Part shown: piece after piece, positions 31,292-38,970 of the stretch
Layout: each line of letters opens with the position of its first letter
Numbering within the stretch: the first letter of the stretch is position 1
From: an uncultured Oscillospiraceae bacterium
GTDB lineage: Bacteria; Bacillota; Clostridia; Oscillospirales; Oscillospiraceae
Direction: 5' to 3'
NCBI GenBank assembly: GCA_910579965.1
Contig: CAJTWF010000025.1
Coordinates: forward strand, 1 to 42,985
Length of the DNA stretch: 42,985 nucleotides
The notes under the pieces: generated by a model
The model's database searches: none
The model's input: the letters and a program-made list of their open reading frames with translations, nothing else
What the model was told of the DNA's origin: nothing
Made by a program: the position numbers and the translations under genes

Positions 31292-31319
31292 GGATATTTT
31301 TTGTGAGCAGTCCTTATTA

Positions 31320-31479
31320 GAGCCTGTTTAATATCTCCCCGCGCATGTCTTGGCGGCGTATTTTCCGCCCTGACTGCGTTAAAAATCCTTGCCATCCGTC
31401 AGGATGCCTGCGGATTTTTGCCTTGCAGGGCAAAAAATCCACTCGCCAATCCATACACGTCGAGATATTAAACAGGCTC
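31320..31479. mobile_element. MITE-like element, copy 2
   Basis: A 160-bp element with a perfect inverted end of 19 bp (AGAGCCTGTTTAATATCTC and its complement, if the flanking A/T is counted). It is flanked by direct TTA on both sides (31317-31319 and 31480-31482). The interior is identical to copy 1 (872-1032). It is inserted between selD and yedF, 28 bases after the selD stop. Confidence 0.85.
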
Positions 31480-31505
31480 TTAGACATCTAAAGTTTTTTC
31501 TTTTG

Positions 31506-31537
31506 CTTCTTTTCTTTTGTTCACAAAAGAAAAGAAG
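31506..31537. repeat. AT-rich palindrome, half copy of the hairpin element
   Basis: CTTCTTTTCTTTTG-TTCA-CAAAAGAAAAGAAG, a perfect 14-bp stem. To its left are TTTTGC and AAAGTTTTTTC, as in the ends of the elements at 6.8 and 17.4 kb, but the G+C arm is replaced by the miniature element. It directly precedes the yedF ribosome-binding site and could hinder transcription from selD. Confidence 0.7.
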
Positions 31538-31559
31538 ATAAAAAAGGAGGAGATTAAAC

Positions 31560-32177
31560 ATGATCCAAGTAAACGCAATGGGCGACGCCTGCCCCATCCC
31601 TGTTGTCAAGACCAAGAACGCCGTCAAGGAGCTGGGCGCGGCCGGCGGCGTGGTGGAGACCCTGGTGGACAACGAGATCTCTGTGCAGAACCTGACCAAG
31701 ATGGCCAACCAGAAGGGCTACGGCGTGAAGAGCGAGAAGCTGGGGGAGAACCAGTTCAAGGTCACCATGACCGTGGGCGCGGGCGCGGCCCCCATCCCGG
31801 AGAACGAGCCCACGGAGTGCATCGTCCCCGCCGGCCGGGAGAAGAACGTGGTGGTGGCCGTCGGATCTGACCAGATGGGCGCGGGCGCGGAGAAGCTGGG
31901 CAAGACCCTCCTCAAGGGCTTCCTCTACGCCCTGGGCCAGCAGGATGTGCTGCCCAAAACCATCCTCTTCTACAACGGCGGCGCGTCCGTCACCTGCGAG
32001 GGCTCCGCCTCCCTGGAGGACCTGAAGAGCCTGGAGGCCCAGGGTGTGGAGATCATGACCTGCGGCACCTGCCTGGACTTCTACGGCCTGACCGGGCAGC
32101 TGCGGGTGGGCGAGGTCACCAACATGTACGCCATCGCGGAGAAGCTGACGGGCGCGGATCTGGTGGTCAAGCCCTGA
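31560..32177 (+). CDS. yedF: YedF-type selenium-metabolism carrier protein
   Basis: A 205-residue protein with an N-terminal TusA-like domain (1-75) carrying the sulfur/selenium-accepting Cys11 in the DACPIPVVKTK motif, and a C-terminal DsrE-like domain (about 95-205) with VVVAVGSDQMGAG, KTILFYNGGASVTCEGS and MTCGTCLDFYG. This two-domain form is the 'selenium metabolism protein YedF' typically found next to selD. It is thought to carry persulfide or perselenide, but its partner is not proven. AAAAAAGGAGGAG precedes the ATG. Confidence 0.94.
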   Translation: MIQVNAMGDACPIPVVKTKNAVKELGAAGGVVETLVDNEISVQNLTKMANQKGYGVKSEKLGENQFKVTMTVGAGAAPIPENEPTECIVPAGREKNVVVAVGSDQMGAGAEKLGKTLLKGFLYALGQQDVLPKTILFYNGGASVTCEGSASLEDLKSLEAQGVEIMTCGTCLDFYGLTGQLRVGEVTNMYAIAEKLTGADLVVKP

Positions 32178-32178
32178 T

Positions 32179-32415
32179 ATGCGGGAGAAGAAACCGGCCC
32201 TGATTATCACCTTTCCCTCCACCGCCGCGGCCATGGAGGCGGAGAGCTTCTGCCTGGAGCAGGGGCTCCCGGGCCGGATCATCCCCGTGCCCCGGGAGAT
32301 CACGGCGGGCTGCGGACTGGCCTGGAGAGCGCCTCCGGAGGCGGAGGCGGTGCTGAAAGGGGCCCTGGGGGCGGCGGGGCTCGCCTGGTCCGACGCCCGG
32401 GTGCTGGAGGTGTAG
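32179..32415 (+). CDS. DUF3343 putative Se/S carrier-like protein, copy 1
   Basis: A 78-residue protein of the DUF3343 family, a small TusA-like fold often next to selD, yedF or csd genes. The conserved Cys45 sits in ITAGCGLAWR, a good position for a persulfide/perselenide carrier. It starts one base after the yedF stop (TGATATG), so the two are almost certainly cotranslated. Only family and context support the carrier role. A second, divergent copy closes the cluster. Confidence 0.88.
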   Translation: MREKKPALIITFPSTAAAMEAESFCLEQGLPGRIIPVPREITAGCGLAWRAPPEAEAVLKGALGAAGLAWSDARVLEV

Positions 32416-32419
32416 AGAG

Positions 32420-33568
32420 ATGGCGTACGAGCTGCCCGCGCGATTCGCGGAGTATAACGAGGCCCGGCAGAGGGGCTTTCTCACGGTGAAAAAGGTCAAG
32501 GAGGACGGCGGCCGGGTGGCGGGGATCTTCTGCACCTTCACGCCCCTGGAGATCCTGGACGCGGCGGGGTTCCTCAGCGTCAGCCTGTGCGGCATGAGCG
32601 GGGAGACCATCCCCGCCGCAGAGGCCCATCTGCCCCGGAACCTGTGCCCCCTCATCAAGTCCAGCTACGGCTTTGCCCTCACGGACAAGTGCCCCTACAC
32701 CTACTTCTCGGACCTCATCGTGGGGGAGACCACCTGCGACGGCAAGAAAAAGATGTACGAGCTCCTGGGCCGCCTCAAGCCGGTCTACACCCTCCACCTG
32801 CCCCAGGGGCTGGACGGCTGCGCCCTGGAGAGCTGGACGGCGGAGCTGCGCCGGTTCATCGCCTTTCTGGAGGAGCGGTTCGGCGTGTCTGTCACGGACA
32901 AAGCCCTGCGGGAGGCGGCCCGGGCCCGGAACCAGGAGCGGCGGGCCCGGATGGCGCTGATGGAGACCATGCGCGCCGCGCCGCCGCCGGCCAGCGGCCT
33001 CAGCCTGTACCGGACCCTGGAGGGCTCCGGCTTCCTTTTTGACCAGGACCAGCGGACCGCCGGCCTGGACCGGCTGCGGGAGGAGCTGCTGGCGGCCTAT
33101 GCCGCCGGGGAGCGGCCCGTGTCCGCGGCCAGCAGGCGCATTCTGGTCACCGGCTGTCCCATCGGCGGGGTGCTGGAGAAGACGGTGGGCGTGATTGAGG
33201 CCAGCGGCGGCGCGGTGGTCTGCTTTGAAAATTGCAGCGGCATCAAGACCGCCTGCCAGATGGTGGACGAGCAGGCGGAGGACATCCTCTCCGCCATTGC
33301 CGCGCGGTATCTGGAGATCGGCTGCGCGGTGCTCTCCCCCAACCGGCGGCGGCGGGAGCACCTGAAGAGGCTGATCGAGGAATTTCACGTGGACGGCGTG
33401 GTGGAGGTGGACCTCCAGAGCTGCACCACCTACGGCGTTGAGACATACGAGATCCAAGCCCTTCTGCGGGAGCTGGGCGTGCCCTATATGGCCCTGGAGA
33501 CGGACTACGCTCAGGGCGACTGCGGCCAGCTGTCCACCCGCCTGGGGGCGTTTATAGAGAGGCTGTGA
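32420..33568 (+). CDS. HgdB-like 2-hydroxyacyl-CoA dehydratase family protein (double-cubane type), copy 1
   Basis: A 382-residue protein of the HgdB/BcrB (2-hydroxyacyl-CoA dehydratase D-component) family. Cysteines at 38 (IFCTF), 57 (LCG), 76 (CPLIK), 91, 106 (GETTCDGKKK) and 335 (QSCTTYG) match the double-cubane cluster protein (DCCP) group, in which an 8Fe-9S cluster does very low-potential reduction driven by an ATP-using activator. The second dehydratase subunit found in true acyl-CoA dehydratases is absent, which also points to DCCP. The substrate is unknown. It starts five bases after DUF3343 and ends just before the desulfurase gene. Confidence 0.88.
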   Translation: MAYELPARFAEYNEARQRGFLTVKKVKEDGGRVAGIFCTFTPLEILDAAGFLSVSLCGMSGETIPAAEAHLPRNLCPLIKSSYGFALTDKCPYTYFSDLIVGETTCDGKKKMYELLGRLKPVYTLHLPQGLDGCALESWTAELRRFIAFLEERFGVSVTDKALREAARARNQERRARMALMETMRAAPPPASGLSLYRTLEGSGFLFDQDQRTAGLDRLREELLAAYAAGERPVSAASRRILVTGCPIGGVLEKTVGVIEASGGAVVCFENCSGIKTACQMVDEQAEDILSAIAARYLEIGCAVLSPNRRRREHLKRLIEEFHVDGVVEVDLQSCTTYGVETYEIQALLRELGVPYMALETDYAQGDCGQLSTRLGAFIERL

Positions 33569-33569
33569 C

Positions 33570-34706
33570 ATGATCTACCTAGACAACGCGGCGACCACGC
33601 TGCACAAGCCGCCCCAGGTCATGGACGCGGTGGTCCGCGCCATGACCGCCATGGGCAACGCCGCCCGGGGGGCCCACGGCGGGGCCCTGGAGGCCGCCCG
33701 AACCGTGTACAACACCCGGGTGAAGCTGGCCAGGCTCTTCGGCTGCCCCCGGCCGGACCACGTCATCTTCACCGCCAACTCCACCGAGGCCCTGAACATC
33801 GCCATCAGCGGCCTCATCCGCCCCGGGGACCACGTGATTACCACGGACTGCGAGCACAACAGCGTCCTCCGGCCCCTGTACCGGCTGGAGGAGGGGGGCG
33901 CGGCCCTGGACGTTGTGCCGGCGGACCAGCTGGGGCGGGTGGCCTATGAGGACCTGGAGGCCCTGCTGCGGCCGGGCACCCGTGCCGTGGTCTGCACCCA
34001 CGCCTCCAACCTGACGGGCAACGTGCTGGATATCGCCCGCATCGGAGAGATGGCCCGCCGCCGGGGGGCCCTTCTCATCGTGGACGCCTCCCAGACCGCC
34101 GGGGCTCTGCCCATCGACATGGAGGCCATGGGCATCGACGTGCTCTGCTTCACCGGCCACAAGGGCCTCATGGGCCCCCAGGGCACCGGCGGCCTGTGCG
34201 TCCGGCCCGGGGTGGAGATCGAGCCCTGGAAGGTGGGAGGCTCCGGCGTACACTCCTACGACAGGCGTCAGCCCCGGGAGTACCCCACCCGCCTGGAGGC
34301 GGGCACCCTCAACGGCCACGGCATTGCCGGCCTCTCCGCAGCCCTGGACTTCCTCCAGGAGGTGGGCCTGGAGGCCATCGAGGCGAAGGAGCGCGCCCTC
34401 ATGGACCGCTTTTACCAGGCCGTGTCCGCCATGGACGGCGTGACGGTCTACGGCGACTTCTCCCAGGCCCGGCGCAGCGCCATTGTGTCCCTGAACATCC
34501 GGGATTACGACTCCGCCGCCGTGTCCGACGAGCTTAGCGAGACCTACGGCATCGCCACCCGGCCCGGGGCCCACTGCGCTCCCCGGATGCACCAGGCCCT
34601 GGGCACCACGGACCGGGGGGCGGTCCGGTTCAGCTTCTCCTGGTTCAACACCCAGGAGGAGGTGGACGAGGCCATCCGGGCCGTAGGCCAGCTGGCGGAG
34701 GGGTAG
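33570..34706 (+). CDS. cysteine desulfurase / selenocysteine lyase-like aminotransferase class V protein
   Basis: A 378-residue PLP enzyme: YLDNAATTLHKPP, TANSTEALN, DCEHNSVLRP, VDASQTAG, PLP lysine Lys198 (FTGHKGLMGPQG) and active-site Cys336 in RPGAHCAPRMHQ. The Cys loop is of the SufS/CsdB group, which can act on cysteine or selenocysteine. In this setting it likely supplies S or Se to YedF or the DUF3343 carriers and from there to SelD; that is inference. It starts one base after the HgdB-like stop and ends one base before the activase. Confidence 0.92.
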   Translation: MIYLDNAATTLHKPPQVMDAVVRAMTAMGNAARGAHGGALEAARTVYNTRVKLARLFGCPRPDHVIFTANSTEALNIAISGLIRPGDHVITTDCEHNSVLRPLYRLEEGGAALDVVPADQLGRVAYEDLEALLRPGTRAVVCTHASNLTGNVLDIARIGEMARRRGALLIVDASQTAGALPIDMEAMGIDVLCFTGHKGLMGPQGTGGLCVRPGVEIEPWKVGGSGVHSYDRRQPREYPTRLEAGTLNGHGIAGLSAALDFLQEVGLEAIEAKERALMDRFYQAVSAMDGVTVYGDFSQARRSAIVSLNIRDYDSAAVSDELSETYGIATRPGAHCAPRMHQALGTTDRGAVRFSFSWFNTQEEVDEAIRAVGQLAEG

Positions 34707-34707
34707 G

Positions 34708-35505
34708 ATGAAAACAGAGTACTGCATTGGCATTGATATCGGCTCCACCTGCGCCAAGACTGTGGTGCTGAGCCGGGACAAGCGCGTCCTTTTGCAGCTG
34801 CTTCAGCCCACAGGCTGGAGCAGCGTGGACACGGCGGAGGACATCCGCCGCCGCCTGGAGGAGGCGGGCTTCCCCATAGAGGACGGGACGGCGGTGGCCA
34901 CCGGCTATGGCCGCGTGTCGGTGCCCTACGCGGACAAGTGCGTCACCGAGATCACCTGCCACGGCCGGGGCGCGTGCCACATCTACGGCGCCGGCCAGCT
35001 GACGGTCATCGACATCGGCGGCCAGGACACCAAGATCATCCGCATTGAGAACGGCGCGGTCAGCGACTTCCTCATGAACGACAAGTGCTCCGCCGGCACG
35101 GGCCGGTTCCTGGAGATCATGGCCAACACCCTGGCCGTCCGGCCGGAGGAGCTGTGCCGCATGGCCGCGGAGGGCGGCGGGGTCAGCATCAGCTCCATGT
35201 GTACGGTGTTTGCCGAGTCGGAGGTCATCAGCCTCATCGGCCGGGGGGAGAAGCGGGAAAACATCGCCTTCGCGGTGGTGGACTCCATTGTGAAAAAGGT
35301 GTCCTCCCAGGCCGGCCGCATGGCGGGGGGACAGGGGGCGGTGTGCCTCACCGGCGGCCTGTGCGGCTATCCCTACCTCCGCCAGTCCCTCTCCGACGCC
35401 CTGGGCTGCGAGGTCCGGACGGCGGAGGAGGGGCGGTACGCCGGCGCGGTGGGGGCGGCCCTCTGCGCCCTGGCGCTGGAGAAACAGCGATCTGCTGAAA
35501 AATAA
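34708..35505 (+). CDS. HgdC/BadF-type ATP-dependent activase
   Basis: A 265-residue ASKHA-fold ATPase of the 2-hydroxyacyl-CoA dehydratase activator family: IGIDIGSTCAKTVV, TVIDIGGQDTKII, DKCSAGTGRFLEIM (Cys127) and SISSMCTVFAESEVISL (Cys165). The two cysteines, doubled in the homodimer, hold one 4Fe-4S cluster. ATP hydrolysis drives electrons uphill into an HgdB-type partner. Its place between two HgdB-like genes makes both of them likely clients. It follows the desulfurase by one base. Confidence 0.95.
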   Translation: MKTEYCIGIDIGSTCAKTVVLSRDKRVLLQLLQPTGWSSVDTAEDIRRRLEEAGFPIEDGTAVATGYGRVSVPYADKCVTEITCHGRGACHIYGAGQLTVIDIGGQDTKIIRIENGAVSDFLMNDKCSAGTGRFLEIMANTLAVRPEELCRMAAEGGGVSISSMCTVFAESEVISLIGRGEKRENIAFAVVDSIVKKVSSQAGRMAGGQGAVCLTGGLCGYPYLRQSLSDALGCEVRTAEEGRYAGAVGAALCALALEKQRSAEK

Positions 35506-35524
35506 AAGATGGAGGAAAAGCGAA

Positions 35525-36799
35525 ATGTCGGACTATGTGAGCATGTGGAAGGACCTGGGGATGGATCTGGAGAGCCACGATCTGCTCTGTCAGGTGCTGC
35601 CCACGGCGGTGGGGGACGTGTTCCTCACCCAGGAGAACCGGCCCAAGGGCATGGACTTCTGGGATCTGGTGATCTCCGAGGTCCACGGCATCCGGCCCAA
35701 GGAGCTCATTGAGGAGCAGAAGAAGGGCCGCAAGGTGTTCGGAACCTTCTGCGTCTATGTGCCGGACGAGGTGATCCTGGCGGCCAACGGCATTGTCACG
35801 GGCCTTTGCGGCGGCAGCCAGTTCTGGGTCCCCGGCGGCGAGGCCGTACTGCCCAAGAGCACCTGCCCCCTCATCAAGGCCAGCGTGGGCGCACGCCTGG
35901 GCCGGACCTGCCCCTTCTTCCGCATTGCGGACATGTACGTGGGCGAGACCACCTGCGACGGCAAGAAAAAGGCCTACGAGATCCTGGGCGAGGACGTGCC
36001 CATGTACATCATGGACGTGCCCCAGATGAAGCGGGAGAAGGACATCCTCAAGTGGAAGGACGAGATTGCCGCGTTTGCCCGAAAGGTGGAGGAGTTCACC
36101 GGCAATACGATCACCGTGGAGAATCTCAATGAGGCTATCCGCATTGTCAACGAGAAGCGCAAGGCCCTGGCCCGGGTGTACAACTGCCGCAAGGCCGCCT
36201 GCCTGCCCATCTCCGGCCGGGACGCGCTGCTGATGATGCAGATCTCCTTCTTTGACGATCCGGTCCGCTGCGCCCAGATGTGCAACAAGCTGGCCGACGA
36301 GCTGGAGCAGCGCATTGCCGGCGGCGTGAGCGTGGTCCCCGCCGGAACCAAGCGGATCCTGGTCACCGGCACGCCCCTGGCCGTGCCCAACTGGAAGCTC
36401 CACAACATCATCGAGACCAGCGGCGGCGCGGTGGTCTGCGAGGAGATGTGCACCGGCACCCGCTACTTTGAGAATCTGGTGGACGAGACCCAGACCACCC
36501 TGGAGGGACAGTTCATGGCCCTCAGCCAGCGGTACATGAAGACCAACTGCGCCTGCTTCACCCCCAACACCGGCCGCATCGACGATATCCTGCGCATGGT
36601 CAGGGAGTACCAGGTGGACGGCGTCATCGACTGTAGTTTGAAGTTCTGCTGCCTGTACGACACGGAGAAGTACGGGGTCTCCCGGGCCCTGAAGGAGGCC
36701 GGCGTGCCGGTGCTGAGCCTGGAGACCGACTACGCGGACACCGACGCGGAGCAGCTGCGCACCCGCATCGGCGCGTTCATCGAGCTGCTCAATGGCTGA
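35525..36799 (+). CDS. HgdB-like 2-hydroxyacyl-CoA dehydratase family protein (double-cubane type), copy 2
   Basis: A 424-residue paralogue of the gene at 32420. It shares the same ordered cysteines: 76 (TFCVYV), 95 (LCGG), 114 (TCPLIKAS), 129 (RTCPFF) and 144 (GETTCDGKKK), and ends with the same LETDYA...R.GAFIE block. It is about 40 residues longer at the N-terminus (MSDYVSMWKDLGMDLESHD...). GGAGG precedes the ATG. It is directly followed by DUF3343 copy 2 in an 8-base overlap. Double-cubane reductase activity with the adjacent activase is the favoured reading; the substrate is unknown. Confidence 0.9.
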   Translation: MSDYVSMWKDLGMDLESHDLLCQVLPTAVGDVFLTQENRPKGMDFWDLVISEVHGIRPKELIEEQKKGRKVFGTFCVYVPDEVILAANGIVTGLCGGSQFWVPGGEAVLPKSTCPLIKASVGARLGRTCPFFRIADMYVGETTCDGKKKAYEILGEDVPMYIMDVPQMKREKDILKWKDEIAAFARKVEEFTGNTITVENLNEAIRIVNEKRKALARVYNCRKAACLPISGRDALLMMQISFFDDPVRCAQMCNKLADELEQRIAGGVSVVPAGTKRILVTGTPLAVPNWKLHNIIETSGGAVVCEEMCTGTRYFENLVDETQTTLEGQFMALSQRYMKTNCACFTPNTGRIDDILRMVREYQVDGVIDCSLKFCCLYDTEKYGVSRALKEAGVPVLSLETDYADTDAEQLRTRIGAFIELLNG

Positions 36800-37064
36800 G
36801 GGGGATCTGCGCTGGTACATCCTGTTTGCCAACTATGAGCAGGGCCTTGCCCTCCACGGCCTGCTGTCGGACGCGGGGATCAAAAACCGCATCGCCCCCG
36901 CCCCCCGGGCCATTCAGGGGGAGCTCTCCTGCGGCATGTCCCTGCTGCTGGAGCCGGACGCGGTGGAGGCCGCCCGGCGGTGCATAGAGGAGCACCACGC
37001 GGAGTATCACGACATCGTCCCCCTGGCCGGTCAGATCCGGTCCCGCCGGGACAAGTACTGCTGA
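36792..37064 (+). CDS. DUF3343 putative Se/S carrier-like protein, copy 2
   Basis: A 90-residue DUF3343 protein: ILFANYEQGLALHGLLSDAGI, then IAPAPRAIQGELSCGMSLLL with the conserved Cys47, and a C-terminal DKYC. It overlaps the HgdB-like gene by 8 bases, so it is translationally coupled. It diverges strongly from copy 1, and the two copies flank the paired HgdB-like genes at opposite ends of the cluster. A strong terminator follows, ending the cluster. Confidence 0.88.
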   Translation: MAEGDLRWYILFANYEQGLALHGLLSDAGIKNRIAPAPRAIQGELSCGMSLLLEPDAVEAARRCIEEHHAEYHDIVPLAGQIRSRRDKYC

Positions 37065-37073
37065 TCCATACAA

Positions 37074-37117
37074 CAGGCGCGCCGGAGGAGGCATTTCCCC
37101 CGGCGCGCCCTGTTTTT
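37074..37117 (+). terminator. terminator of the selenium-linked cluster
   Basis: GGCGCGCCGG pairs with CCGGCGCGCC (10 bp) around 14 bases, then CTGTTTTT. Confidence 0.9.
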
Positions 37118-37203
37118 CCCGTTTTCTTCCTGCCCCGGACGGCATACCGGCCCCCAGGGGCCAAGGTTTTTCCGTTTTCCTGCCAAATCCTGAGAATTTC
37201 ATA

Positions 37204-37232
37204 TTGAAATGGGGAACAATTTACAGTATACT
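37204..37232 (+). promoter_or_regulatory. promoter of the DUF512 gene
   Basis: TTGAAA (37204-37209), 17-base spacer, TATACT (37227-37232). Because of it the upstream TTG at 37204 cannot be the translation start. Confidence 0.75.
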
Positions 37233-37272
37233 CAAACAGGAGAATCCCTTGCCCCAGGAAGGAGGCCGCCCT

Positions 37273-38586
37273 ATGAGCAATGTCATCACCTCCATTGACC
37301 GCCGCTCCCCGGCGGAGCGGGCCGGCGTGCGGACCGGCGAAAAATTGATCTCCATCGGCGGCCGCGGCGTGGAGGACGTGCTGGACTACCGCTTTTTCAG
37401 CTATGACCGGGACCCCCTGCTGGTGCTGGAGGGCCCCGACGGCCAGCGCCGCTCCCTGCGGGTGGAGAAGGAGGAGGCGGAGGAGCTGGGCCTCAACTTT
37501 GAGACCTACCTCATGGACCAGCCCCGGCCGTGCAGCAACCACTGTCTGTTCTGCTTTGTGGACCAGATGGCCCCCGGCTGCCGGGACACCCTCTATTTTA
37601 AGGATGACGACGCACGGCTCAGCTTCCTCATGGGCAATTACATCACCCTCACCAACCTCACGCCCCGGGAGGCCCAGCGGATCATTGACCTGCGCATCAG
37701 CCCCATCAACGTCTCCGTCCACGCCACGGACCCCAAGCTCCGCGCCGCCCTGCTGGGCAGCCGGGCCGGGGGGGAGAGCCTGGAGTACATGCGCGCCTTC
37801 GGCAGGGCGGGCATTGTCATGAACGGCCAGATCGTCCTGTGTCCCGGGTTCAACGACGGCCCCCAGCTCCAGCGGACCATGGAGGATATGGCCGCCTGGG
37901 GGTTCGCCAGCTGCTCCATTGTGCCCGTGGGCCTGACCAGGTACCGGGAGGGGCTGGCCAAGCTGCGGCCCGTGGACCGGGACACCGCGAATCAGACCAT
38001 TGATCTGGTGGACGCCTTTGGGGCGGTGTGCCTGGAGCGGACCGGCTCCCGGATGTTCTTCTGCTCCGACGAGCTCTACATCCGGGCGGGCCGCGCCCTG
38101 CCGGAGGAGGCGTACTACGAGGACTATGTGCAGCTGGAGAACGGGGTGGGCCTGCTCCGCAGTCTGACGGAGGAGTTCCGCGCCGGCCTGCGGCTGGAGG
38201 AGGGACCGGCGGAGGCCCCGCCCTATACCATTGCCACGGGGGTCAGCGCCCAGCCCTATTTGCAGGAGCTGGCCCGGGCGGCGGAGGAGAAGACCGGGGT
38301 AAAGGGGCAGGTCATTGCCATTGAAAATGATTTCTTCGGCCATACGGTGGACGTGGCGGGCCTTGTCACCGGCGGGGATTTGATCGCCCAGCTCCGGGGC
38401 CGGGACCTGGGGGAGCGTCTGCTCATCCCGGTGAATATGCTTCGCCACGGCGGGGACGTGTTTTTGGATGACGTCCGCGTGTCCGGCGTGGAGCGGGAGC
38501 TGGGCCTGCCGGTAACAGTGGTGGACCAGGACGGCTTTGATCTGCTGGACGCAATGCTGGGGCGGAGTAATCATTCTTTTTCTTGA
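37273..38586 (+). CDS. DUF512 / PDZ-radical SAM family protein
   Basis: A 437-residue protein with an N-terminal PDZ-like segment (1-60; SPAERAGVRTGEKLISIGG), a radical-SAM-like cluster motif Cys87-x3-Cys91-x2-Cys94 (PCSNHCLFCFVDQ), and the DUF512 domain. The family is conserved in Clostridia next to der (engA), but its reaction is unknown. GGAAGGAGG precedes the ATG at 37273. The last residues (HSFS) and the stop codon are supplied by an AT-rich palindrome (38573-38598), so the native C-terminus may have been altered. Confidence 0.9.
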   Translation: MSNVITSIDRRSPAERAGVRTGEKLISIGGRGVEDVLDYRFFSYDRDPLLVLEGPDGQRRSLRVEKEEAEELGLNFETYLMDQPRPCSNHCLFCFVDQMAPGCRDTLYFKDDDARLSFLMGNYITLTNLTPREAQRIIDLRISPINVSVHATDPKLRAALLGSRAGGESLEYMRAFGRAGIVMNGQIVLCPGFNDGPQLQRTMEDMAAWGFASCSIVPVGLTRYREGLAKLRPVDRDTANQTIDLVDAFGAVCLERTGSRMFFCSDELYIRAGRALPEEAYYEDYVQLENGVGLLRSLTEEFRAGLRLEEGPAEAPPYTIATGVSAQPYLQELARAAEEKTGVKGQVIAIENDFFGHTVDVAGLVTGGDLIAQLRGRDLGERLLIPVNMLRHGGDVFLDDVRVSGVERELGLPVTVVDQDGFDLLDAMLGRSNHSFS

Positions 38587-38598
38587 AAGAAAAAGAAT
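38573..38598. repeat. AT-rich palindrome, half copy at convergent gene ends
   Basis: ATTCTTTTTCTT-GA-AAGAAAAAGAAT, a 12-bp stem followed by CAAAAAGAACTTTTAGAGG, the same order as the left half of the hairpin elements at 6.8 and 17.4 kb. It supplies the stop of the DUF512 gene on one strand; on the other, its trailing part encodes the last residues of the DUF6809 gene. Confidence 0.75.
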
Positions 38599-38864
38599 CA
38601 AAAAGAACTTTTAGAGGGTGTATATAGCAGCTCCAGCATCAACATCGCCCCCAGATGGAAGCCCTCCTTATACCATTGCAGGTTCTTTATGTTGGCAATT
38701 TCCGCCTCCGTGTTGTAGATCTCGTCTACGAGATCCAGTCCCACAAGCCGCGTAACCTGCTCCCAAAGCGACGAGAGTTTTTTCTCCAATTCCGTCAGCT
38801 CCTCCGTGCGGTCATAGCCGCAGTAATACGGGCTTTCAAAGAGTTCTTTTAAAATGTCTGTCAT
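38598..38864 (-). CDS. DUF6809-like small protein
   Basis: An 88-residue mostly helical, acidic protein (DRTEELTELEKKLSSLWEQV...WYKEGFHLGAMLMLELLY). The final 'F.LGA.LMLE' pattern and size fit the DUF6809 family, which has no known function. The last six residues (TPSKSSF region) come from the repeat at 38573-38620, so the original C-terminus may be lost. GAGGAGGG precedes the ATG, and a near-consensus promoter lies upstream. It is divergent from the XRE gene, and both sit in a locally AT-rich islet. Confidence 0.65.
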   Translation of the reverse strand: MTDILKELFESPYYCGYDRTEELTELEKKLSSLWEQVTRLVGLDLVDEIYNTEAEIANIKNLQWYKEGFHLGAMLMLELLYTPSKSSF

Positions 38865-38898
38865 GATAGATCCCTCCTCATTAAATTACAGCAAAACA

Positions 38899-38927
38899 AT
38901 TATACAAAAGATTTCTTCTGTAGTCAA
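38899..38927 (-). promoter_or_regulatory. promoter of the DUF6809-like gene
   Basis: Minus strand TTGACT (38922-38927), 17-base spacer, TATAAT (38899-38904). A TTTCTTCTGTA half-site (38912-38922) lies between the hexamers. Confidence 0.8.
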
Positions 38928-38935
38928 TAGCTTTG

Positions 38936-38951
38936 CAGAAGTTTTCTTCTG
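38936..38951. promoter_or_regulatory. palindromic operator of the XRE regulator
   Basis: CAGAAG-TTTT-CTTCTG, a perfect 6-4-6 inverted repeat. The half-site TTTCTTCTGTA recurs 31 bases away (three helical turns) inside the divergent promoter, so the XRE protein probably represses both genes from here. Confidence 0.6.
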
Positions 38952-38970
38952 TATTTGTGAGAGGCTTAAT

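Noticed and set aside
30260..37064. In-frame UGA selenocysteine codons in the selenium cluster
   Set aside because: SelD has an ordinary Cys codon at position 13 and the other frames are closed by normal stops; no SECIS-like need was seen.
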